Assembly (NCBI RefSeq): GCF_003002815.1
Contig: NZ_PVTF01000005.1
Coordinates: 496,001 to 560,000, forward strand
DNA from: Umezawaea tangerina
GTDB lineage: Bacteria > Actinomycetota > Actinomycetes > Mycobacteriales > Pseudonocardiaceae
Direction: 5' to 3'
Length of the DNA: 64,000 nucleotides
The position numbers were made by a program, and so were the translations under genes. Each line of letters opens with the position of its first letter. Position 1 is the stretch's first letter. The notes below the pieces were generated by a model, which ran no database searches, was not told where the DNA came from, and was given only the letters and a program-made list of their open reading frames with translations. Below, piece by piece: positions 54,246-61,064 of the stretch.

Positions 54246-56024
54246 ATGTCCTACGTGCTGGGTGTCGACCTCGGAACGACGTTCACAGCAGCCGCGATCT
54301 GCCGCCGGGAGGCAGGCGATTGGGGGAAGGTGGAGGTGCTGCCGCTCGGCTCGAGGGCCGCCGCGGTGAGCTCGGTGTTGTTCTTCGGCCTGAACGCGGC
54401 GGTGCTGTTCGGTGACGCGGCCGAGCGCCGCGCGCTCGCCGCTCCGGACGGCGTGGCGAGGGAGTTCAAGCGCCGCATCGGCGACAGGACTCCGCTGCTG
54501 CTCGCGGGCGAGCCGCACACCGCCCACGAACTGGCCGCCCGGCTGGCTCGCTGGGTGGTCGACCGGGCGATCGAGCGCGAAGGCAGTGCGCCCGAGCAGG
54601 TCGCCATCACCCACCCGGCCGGGTGGGGCGAGCACAAGAAGAGCCTGCTGGTCGACGCGCTGTCCGAGGTCGGACTCGGTGACGCGAGACTGCTCAGCGA
54701 ACCGGAGGCGGCGGCGTTCGACTACAGCAGCGCCGAGCGGGTCGAGCCGGGCAGCGTCATCGCCGTGTACGACTTGGGCGGCGGCACGTTCGACGCGGCA
54801 GTGGTCCGCAAGGTCGACGACACCCGGTTCGAACTGCTCGGCGAGCCCACCGGCGTCGACCGGCTCGGCGGCGTCGACTTCGACGAGGCCGTCTTCGAAC
54901 ACCTGCGCGCGACCGTCGCCAAAGGACTCGACGACCTGGCCCCGGACGACCCGGTGGCGATGTCCGCGGCCGCACGACTTCGCCGTGAGTGCACCGAGGC
55001 CAAGGAAGCTCTCTCCACGGACACCGAGGTCACCATTCCGGTCCTGCTGCCCAGCGGGCACACCCAGGCGCGAATGGTGCGCGGCGAGTTCGAGGCGATG
55101 ATCCGGCCCGCGCTGGACGAGACCGTCGAGCTGCTGCGCGCCACCATCCGTTCGGCGGGCGTGGCGGAGTCCGAACTCGACGCCGTGCTCCTGGTCGGCG
55201 GGTCGTCGCGGATACCTCTGGTCAGCCAGCTGCTGTCGCAGCAGCTCGGTCGCGCCGTCGCTGTGGACAGCGACCCGAAGAGCACCGTCGCGCGGGGTGC
55301 CGCCAGGGCTGTCGTCCCCGTCGTGCAACGCGTGGCCCCCGCCCAACAGCCTCCCGACGAGCCGAGCAGTCCACCAGCACGACCGGAAATCGCGGACATC
55401 CCGTTGGTGGTGTCACCGCCGTCCACAGCGCGCCGGCGTGTACTGAGGCCACGGGTCCTGGTGGGAGCGGCGGGGCTCGCCGTGAGCGGGATCGTCGCCA
55501 TGGGCATCCACACCGTGAGCGACGTCGCGTCGACCAGTTCAGACCTGGCGCCGGCCACCCAGGTGGCCGCGGAGCAACCGGCACCGATGCCTCCCGCCCA
55601 GGTACCCGTCGACGAGCAGAAGTCGCCTGCTGTAGGACAGCTCCCACCGCCCAGTCCGACGACGCAGGCGACCAACCGCAGGGCCAAGCCCGAACCGAAC
55701 ACCCCCGACGCGGGCCTGCCGACCACCGACACCTCAGCCGCAGCGCCCCGCTCGACCAGCACGCCGACAACGGATACCAAACCGTCGTTGCGGCAATCGC
55801 CGCCGACGACCCAGGCCCCGCCGTCAACGACCCAAAACCCACCACCGCAGAGCGAGAACCCACCACCCACCACACAAGACCCGCCACCGACCACTCAGGA
55901 CCCACCGCCCACCACGCAGGATCCCCCGCCCACGACTGAGGACCCACCGCCCACCACACAGAACCCACCACCCACGACCGAGGACCCACCACCCACCACA
56001 CAGGACCCGCCACCGACGACGTGA
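54246..56024 (+). CDS. Membrane-anchored Hsp70-family protein with PPPTT repeat tail
   Basis: A 592-residue protein. Residues 1-370 are the Hsp70 ATPase: LGVDLGTTFTAAAICR (phosphate 1), VAITHPAGWGEHKKSLLVDA, LSEPEAAAFDYS, VYDLGGGTFDAAVVRK (phosphate 2) and AVLLVGGSSRIPLVSQLL (adenosine). The peptide-binding domain is absent. Instead there is a single membrane segment near 415-432 (VLVGAAGLAVSGIVAMGIHT) and a Pro/Thr/Gln extracytoplasmic tail ending in eight DPPPTTQ-like heptads. ATG 54246 follows GGAGGG. Divergent from iniB: a cytosolic sensor linked to the wall side is a reasonable inference. Confidence 0.9.
   Translation: MSYVLGVDLGTTFTAAAICRREAGDWGKVEVLPLGSRAAAVSSVLFFGLNAAVLFGDAAERRALAAPDGVAREFKRRIGDRTPLLLAGEPHTAHELAARLARWVVDRAIEREGSAPEQVAITHPAGWGEHKKSLLVDALSEVGLGDARLLSEPEAAAFDYSSAERVEPGSVIAVYDLGGGTFDAAVVRKVDDTRFELLGEPTGVDRLGGVDFDEAVFEHLRATVAKGLDDLAPDDPVAMSAAARLRRECTEAKEALSTDTEVTIPVLLPSGHTQARMVRGEFEAMIRPALDETVELLRATIRSAGVAESELDAVLLVGGSSRIPLVSQLLSQQLGRAVAVDSDPKSTVARGAARAVVPVVQRVAPAQQPPDEPSSPPARPEIADIPLVVSPPSTARRRVLRPRVLVGAAGLAVSGIVAMGIHTVSDVASTSSDLAPATQVAAEQPAPMPPAQVPVDEQKSPAVGQLPPPSPTTQATNRRAKPEPNTPDAGLPTTDTSAAAPRSTSTPTTDTKPSLRQSPPTTQAPPSTTQNPPPQSENPPPTTQDPPPTTQDPPPTTQDPPPTTEDPPPTTQNPPPTTEDPPPTTQDPPPTT
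55857..56022 (+). repeat. Tandem heptad coding repeat DPPPTTQ
   Basis: About eight 21-bp units encoding (D/N)PPPTT(Q/E) at the end of the Hsp70-like gene; the units are nearly identical at nucleotide level. Confidence 0.85.
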
Positions 56025-56040
56025 GTCCTGATCCCCTTTG

Positions 56041-56415
56041 TCAGCAGGGCGCGCTGGTCACCGTGATGTCGTGGGTGAAGACGGAGACACCGGTCTTCGT
56101 TCCGGCTTCGTTGCCCTTGGTGTCACCGACAGCTTCCCAGGACTGGACGAAGCTGCCGCTGAAAATGACCGGTGAACGCGTCGCCGGAGTGGTCCGTGTC
56201 CACGTAGCGCAGTTCGTCAAGGTCCCGCGGTTCACGCTCTGGACGCACTCGCCGATCGGCTCCAGGTAGATCAGGACCACGCCCGGGCACCCGCTGCCCC
56301 TGGTGAAGTCCTGCCTCGTCTCCACCCCGGTCATGCACAACCTGACGGTCAAGCTCTTCGACAGCGTCGGATGCCTGGCACTTCTCAGGTTTGCGCGGCA
56401 CAGTGCCGTTGGCAA
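56041..56415 (-). CDS. Hypothetical protein, possibly a broken secreted protein
   Basis: A frame of 124 residues with ordinary coding composition in its C-terminal part (CPGVVLIYLEPIGECVQSVN, GSFVQSWEAVGDTKGNEAG, SVFTHDITVTSAPC) and several Cys, as in small extracytoplasmic domains. The start would be TTG 56415 with AGGAG next to it. In another frame just upstream is a signal-peptide-like hydrophobic run (YLVVVAGGGAAAVHS), so an exported protein may have been frameshifted. Convergent with the Hsp70 gene, beside IS debris. Low confidence. Confidence 0.4.
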   Translation of the reverse strand: MPTALCRANLRSARHPTLSKSLTVRLCMTGVETRQDFTRGSGCPGVVLIYLEPIGECVQSVNRGTLTNCATWTRTTPATRSPVIFSGSFVQSWEAVGDTKGNEAGTKTGVSVFTHDITVTSAPC

Positions 56416-56554
56416 CTCCTATCCGCTGAGTGCACAGCAGCAGCCCCGCCACCAGCTACCACCACCAAGTAGAAGACTGGCAGTCTGCACGACTCCAACG
56501 ACCTCGTGCATGGTTGGCCGTTGAGCGTGGTCGGCGCACGAGTCGTCGCGGTGA

Positions 56555-56983
56555 CTACCGTGGCTCTGGTCGTGCGGCCTCGATGCGGTCATGGTGCTGG
56601 TGGCCCGCCACTGCCCGGACCGTGTCGGCGAAGGTCTCACGATGACCGAGATGACGACACGGTGATCGCCAGTTCTTCAGATGGACGATGTCGTACTCGA
56701 CGCGGATACGTCGTGAGGAATGGGCCTTGCGTTGGCGTGTACAGATCTCCTCGTACCACGCTGGTGGGTTCGTACGGAACTTCCGGTAGGACGGGATGAT
56801 CACCTGCCCGGCTGTTCGGGCTCCGAGCCCCTGGTAGGTGGCATCGGCCAGGATCCGCAGACCAGTAGTGTTCTTGAGGAGCGTGACCAGTCCGGCTCGG
56901 CGGGCTTGGGTGATGTCCGCGGTCGAGCCGGGTGCGGTGGAGCCGCAGAACAGCATCCGGCCGACCTCGTCGGTGACGACCAT
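56555..56983 (-). pseudogene. IS5-type (DDE_4) transposase fragment
   Basis: The minus-strand frame has VVTDEVGRMLFCGSTAPGST, ADATYQGLGARTAGQVIIPS, AWYEEICTRQRKAHSSRRIR and VEYDIVHLKNWRSPCRHLGH. This is the C-terminal DDE_Tnp_4 domain of IS5-family transposases (the final catalytic Glu in RIRVEYDI). The N-terminal third is lost. Confidence 0.75.
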
Positions 56984-57002
56984 GGTCTTTGAGCTGCCCC
57001 TA

Positions 57003-57470
57003 GTTTGGTGGGGACCTTGATGTGCCCTGGGTTTTGCGGAGTCGGGTCACTGGACTTCATGCTGATCACCCCCAGGAGAGGTCAGCATGCCCAGGAGTTA
57101 CCCCCCGGAGTTCCGCAGCAAGGTCCTCGACCTGCTCAAAGCCGGCCGCACCGTCGCCTAGGCCACGCACGACCTGCAGATCAGCGACCAGACCATCTAC
57201 ACCTGGCGCCGCCAGGCCCTCGTCGACGCCGGGCAGGAACCGGGGCTGACCTCGGTAGAGAAGGCCGAACTGGCCTCGGCCCGACGTCGGATCGCCGAAC
57301 TGGAGACCGACTTGGCGATCCACCAGCGTGCCTCCGAGCTGATCGAGGAGGTGGTGCCCCTAAAAGTCTGGTCCGCCGCGAGCGCGGCGATGGCCGGGAG
57401 AGGCTGCCGATCCAGGCCGCCTGCCGGATCCCAAGAGTGGTTGCCGAAACACGGCAGGATGGTCGCCGAG
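57003..57470 (+). pseudogene. Degraded IS3-family element (orfA with stop, orfB scrap)
   Basis: The left end at 57003-57040 resembles the relic at 17103. OrfA begins at ATG 57087 (RSYPPEFRSKVLDLLKAGRT) but meets TAG at 57159. The frame then continues LQISDQTIYTWRRQAL, SVEKAELASARRRIAELETD, LAIHQRASELIEE. An orfB start-like segment (RERLPIQAACRIPRV) lies at about 57395 in another frame, and then the similarity ends. Confidence 0.75.
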
Positions 57471-57544
57471 CTGTCTCGGCTGACCTACCTCAGCGTGGTC
57501 ACCGTGTTCACGCTGCCGATCGAGCATTCCTCGCAGTCGCTGCT

Positions 57545-57682
57545 ATGGCGAATCCGCCTTGCTTCACAGTGGCAACAGATGACGGTCGAGACTGGACCAT
57601 ATGGGTGGGGTGCGACAGGACTGACGTCATCGCCGATCACCACCGTTGTCCTGACGGTGACGGTCTCTCTCGGCGAAGGTGA
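57545..57682 (+). CDS. Small hypothetical protein upstream of recombinase
   Basis: A 45-residue frame (ANPPCFTVATDDGRDWTIWV, then GCDRTDVIADHH) that ends six bases before the recombinase ATG, with the ribosome-binding site of the recombinase at its 3' end. Two Trp and two Cys are suggestive, but no family is recognised. It could also be chance. Confidence 0.3.
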   Translation: MANPPCFTVATDDGRDWTIWVGCDRTDVIADHHRCPDGDGLSRRR

Positions 57683-57687
57683 GCATC

Positions 57688-59061
57688 ATGACCACGGCCC
57701 TGTACGACGACCACGCGTTCAGCAGTTGGATCGGACGTGACACACCCAAGACGCGCAGACGTGCGAGTCACCGTGCGCCGGACGGACTTCGGTTCGCCTT
57801 CTACGGCCGTGCCTCCACCGTCGAGCACCAGGACCCGGCGACATCCGAGGGCTGGCAACGCGAAGCAGCCGAGCACCTGGTCGCCGGACACGGCCGGATC
57901 GTGGCGTCGTACTTCGACGTCGGCAGCTCCCGACGTCTCCCCTGGCGACACCGACCCCATGCCGCGGAACTCCTGGCCGCGTTGGCGGATCCGGACCGGG
58001 GCTTCGATGCAATCGTGGTCGGGGAGTACGAACGGGCCTTTGCCGCCGACCAGTTCCAGCGCATGGCCCCGCTGTTCCGCCGCCATGGCATCCAGATCTG
58101 GTTACCCGAGGCCAACGGGCCGGTCGATCCGGGCAGTCTCATGCACCAAGCCCTCATGAACGTGCTCGGCGCCCAATCACATCGCGAGGTCCTGCGAGCC
58201 CGTCACCGAGCACTGGCGGCGATGCGCATCCAGGTCGCGAACCAAGGCCGCTACCTCGGCGGTCGACCGCCCTACGGATACCAGCTCGTCGACGCGGGCC
58301 CGCACCCGAACCAGGCCGACTCGAAATGGGGACGACGCCTGCGCCGCCTGGCCGAGGATCCCGAGACCGCCCGCCACGTGCGATGGATGTTCACCGAGCG
58401 ACGGTCCGGTCGCAGCGTGGCCGGAATTGCGCGGGCCCTCAACGAGAAGAACGTGCCGTGCCCCTCCACCGTCGCCCCCGCGCGCAACGCCCATCGCAGT
58501 GGGGTGTTGTGGACGGTGCGGTCGGTGGCGACAATCCTGGAGAACCCGCGCTACACCGGCTGGCAGGTGTGGAACCGCCACAGCGCCGACCACGACGCGT
58601 CCACCGACCGGCGCAAAGTCGTTCACCAGCGGACCATCCGACAGGACTGGGTCGTGTCCAAGCAGCGCACCCACGCTGCCCTGGTCAGCGAGCAGGACTT
58701 CGTCGCGGTCCAGGGCATGCGCTCAGCGCGGCCGACCGGCGACGGCAGCATCCGCACTTACCACCTGTCAGGACTGCTGCGATGCGGTGTCTGCGATCGT
58801 CGAATGGACTCACACTGGGTGCATGGGCATGCCGGATACCGGTGTCGTCATGGTCATTCGAGCAGCCGGACCCGGACACCGGATACTCCCCTGCCGCTGT
58901 ACCTTCGCGAGGAATTGCTGATCACCAGGATCGGCGTTCACCTCGCCCGAGACGATCACGAGGATCGACCGACTCCTGCGGAGATTGCTACGTTCCTGCA
59001 CGTCAACGCGATGACAGTCACCTGCTACACCGACCGTATCGCCATCGGAAGCCAGCCCTGA
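57688..59061 (+). CDS. Large serine recombinase
   Basis: A 457-residue site-specific recombinase. The resolvase domain has RFAFYGRASTVEHQDPATS with the nucleophile Ser, then IVVGEYERAFAADQFQRM. The Recombinase domain follows (GGRPPYGYQL, RWMFTERRSGRSVAGIARAL, TVRSVATILENPRYTGWQVW), then a zinc ribbon (LRCGVCDRRM ... YRCRHGH). It is complete. Such enzymes integrate phages and islands. It stands between IS debris and low-G+C genes, suggesting it mobilised or once mobilised the adjacent segment. Confidence 0.92.
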   Translation: MTTALYDDHAFSSWIGRDTPKTRRRASHRAPDGLRFAFYGRASTVEHQDPATSEGWQREAAEHLVAGHGRIVASYFDVGSSRRLPWRHRPHAAELLAALADPDRGFDAIVVGEYERAFAADQFQRMAPLFRRHGIQIWLPEANGPVDPGSLMHQALMNVLGAQSHREVLRARHRALAAMRIQVANQGRYLGGRPPYGYQLVDAGPHPNQADSKWGRRLRRLAEDPETARHVRWMFTERRSGRSVAGIARALNEKNVPCPSTVAPARNAHRSGVLWTVRSVATILENPRYTGWQVWNRHSADHDASTDRRKVVHQRTIRQDWVVSKQRTHAALVSEQDFVAVQGMRSARPTGDGSIRTYHLSGLLRCGVCDRRMDSHWVHGHAGYRCRHGHSSSRTRTPDTPLPLYLREELLITRIGVHLARDDHEDRPTPAEIATFLHVNAMTVTCYTDRIAIGSQP

Positions 59062-59070
59062 AACACGAAA

Positions 59071-59098
59071 ATCCGGACCGCAAAATTGCGATCCGGAT
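59071..59098 (+). terminator. Terminator after serine recombinase
   Basis: The arms 59071-59083 and 59086-59098 (ATCCGGACCGCAA / TTGCGATCCGGAT) pair over 13 positions with one mismatch around a two-base loop, just after the recombinase stop. Confidence 0.65.
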
Positions 59099-59196
59099 CC
59101 GTGGGGTAAAAACGTGACCGAGGCCGGACTTGCGCACTACTCACCCGCATAGCCCTCCCCGGACCTGAGTAGGCTCACCTGTCCCGATCACGCTTC

Positions 59197-59232
59197 AGGC
59201 CCGTCCCGCCGATGGTCACGCGGGACGGGCCT
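59197..59232. terminator. Strong 12-bp hairpin
   Basis: AGGCCCGTCCCG (59197-59208) and CGGGACGGGCCT (59221-59232) are perfectly complementary with a 12-nt loop, followed by CTTACGTT. It resembles a Rho-independent terminator but no gene end lies right before it, so it may be left over from the ancestral locus. Confidence 0.55.
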
Positions 59233-59621
59233 CTTACGTTAAGCCTGACGCTGTCACCAGTCCGAACGCCGAATAGGACACGGGACAAGTAGGTCAGTTG
59301 TCCCTAAAATCGACACTGCGATGGTCTCTGACCACGCCAAGACAGCACTCTGCTGACTCAGCTAGTCCAACATCCCCACGCCAGGAACTTCAGGGCCGCA
59401 GGTGTCTAACCAGTACAAGCGGTGCAAGATCGCCTTGCCCAGGACGCGCATGGCAGACTTGCAGACATCGACCCATCTACACATAGACCACACATGCGCA
59501 AGCCAAGAAACACAACAAACAAGCACCCGAATTGCACGATCAACTCGAATTAAAAGCAATCTTGCAATACTACTTGTCATGCCCTCCTGCAACTGCCTGC
59601 TCCCTGAGGCATAATGTACTG

Positions 59622-60842
59622 ATGCACACCGACCACCTGTTCGATTCAGGCAAGCTTAGCGAGTACCTTCGCAAACGCGCCCATGCAGTTCGAGAGCGGC
59701 TCCTATCGTGGTCACCGGACTATGTCCTCGGCACCTCGGACATCGACCTCATCGAACAGCTTAAGATGGAGGCATTGATAGAATGTCCTGTGCTGGTTCG
59801 TGATCGAGTCAGCCTAGAGGAACCCGTTGAAGAAGTCCGGCGGTACATCAGACACGGCGATACATTCAGTCGGCGTGTCACTTCTTACACTCTTATCGTC
59901 CCGTTCACTGGTCACGCCAACGTCTTCCGCTTGGAAGCTCAAACGTACAGCACATCACCACCAAAGGGCGAACTCGCGTCAAATGGGCAACAAATCCTCT
60001 TAAAATATGACGACGAACGATCTGATGGCGCAGAAATAAGATCGCATTTCGATCGGACTCTCGACGAAATCGAGACTATCTTGACATGGGCCAGAGATGA
60101 TATTCGACAACATCAATGGAACATTGAACACGAACTTCCAAGACTTGTGGACGAGCGACGAACAAAACTGTTGAACGATCGAAAAGCTCAAGAAAAAATT
60201 GGCTTTCCCATCAAACGTCGTGACGACGCCGCTTCATACACTGTACCGATTGAGCGCGTCACATTTGCAACCGAAAGGACGCAAAGTTCACCAAGATCAA
60301 GCAGCGTATTCAAGCCCGAGCCCGCGCTCGCGGACAACGATTACGAAAGTGCTCTCGCCGTTCTGCGAAACGCGCGGAATGCGCTTGAGCGCACACCATC
60401 GGTTGCAGCAGGCTGGGACGAGGAAGAGATTAGAAACTTCTTGCTGATATTTCTCAATGCCCAGTTCAAAGGCCAGGCCGCAGGCGAGGTATTCAATCGA
60501 GCAGGCAAAACAGACATCTTGATCCGGACCGATGACGCCAATATATTTATCGGCGAGTGCAAGATTTGGAAAGGGCCAAAAACTATCTCGAACGCTCTCG
60601 ACCAATTGCTCGGTTACCTGGTTTGGCGTGATACTAAGGCCGCACTTCTCTTATTCATCCGCGACGGCGACATCTCTGCTGTGATGCAGAAAGCCGTGGC
60701 ACAGGTGGAGACACATCCAAACTACAAGAGCCGTGGACAGATCATGAGCGAAGAACGGCACGACTTCATCATCCATGCTAAAGATGACTCAGCTCGAGAA
60801 ATTCAACTCGCACTGCTACCCTTCCTCATCCCCAAGCGTTGA
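59622..60842 (+). CDS. PD-(D/E)xK nuclease-like protein, candidate defence gene
   Basis: A 406-residue protein. Residues 1-280 are mostly helical and not recognised. The C-terminal domain has GKTDILIRTDDANIFIGECK: Asp298, Glu312 and Lys314 form the D...ExK site of restriction-endonuclease-fold nucleases, followed by LDQLLGYLVWRDTKAALLLF. I recall this C-terminal pattern from uncharacterised bacterial proteins, not from a named nuclease. ATG 59622 is the first ATG of the conserved-looking part. Codon use is A/T-rich and unlike the host. The next gene starts 222 bp downstream on the same strand. Confidence 0.82.
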   Translation: MHTDHLFDSGKLSEYLRKRAHAVRERLLSWSPDYVLGTSDIDLIEQLKMEALIECPVLVRDRVSLEEPVEEVRRYIRHGDTFSRRVTSYTLIVPFTGHANVFRLEAQTYSTSPPKGELASNGQQILLKYDDERSDGAEIRSHFDRTLDEIETILTWARDDIRQHQWNIEHELPRLVDERRTKLLNDRKAQEKIGFPIKRRDDAASYTVPIERVTFATERTQSSPRSSSVFKPEPALADNDYESALAVLRNARNALERTPSVAAGWDEEEIRNFLLIFLNAQFKGQAAGEVFNRAGKTDILIRTDDANIFIGECKIWKGPKTISNALDQLLGYLVWRDTKAALLLFIRDGDISAVMQKAVAQVETHPNYKSRGQIMSEERHDFIIHAKDDSAREIQLALLPFLIPKR

Positions 60843-61064
60843 CAGGTCGATTCAACCGTGAGCCGATTCAACCGCGAGCAGATGAGTACCTTTAGAATGA
60901 CTATTCGACTATACGACAATGCTCCGACGCTGAAGTAGCGTCACAATGATCATGACCGTGTCCCTGATCAACCGAGTGCGCCTTCACAACCTTGCCATGC
61001 CTTCGCGGAAATCAGCGATGGGTGCAAAACATGCCGTCCTTCAGCAAGCACGCTATCATGCGCC

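Larger units (their letters stand above)
59062..59621. other. 560-bp gap with two hairpins, G+C transition
   Basis: No gene is seen. Base composition falls from typical actinomycete to markedly lower G+C across this gap. It may hold an attachment site, but I found no tRNA or clear core repeat. Confidence 0.55.

Noticed and set aside
59101-59200. Possible tRNA as attachment site after the recombinase
   Set aside because: No cloverleaf, T-loop sequence or duplicated 3' tRNA end could be found by eye.
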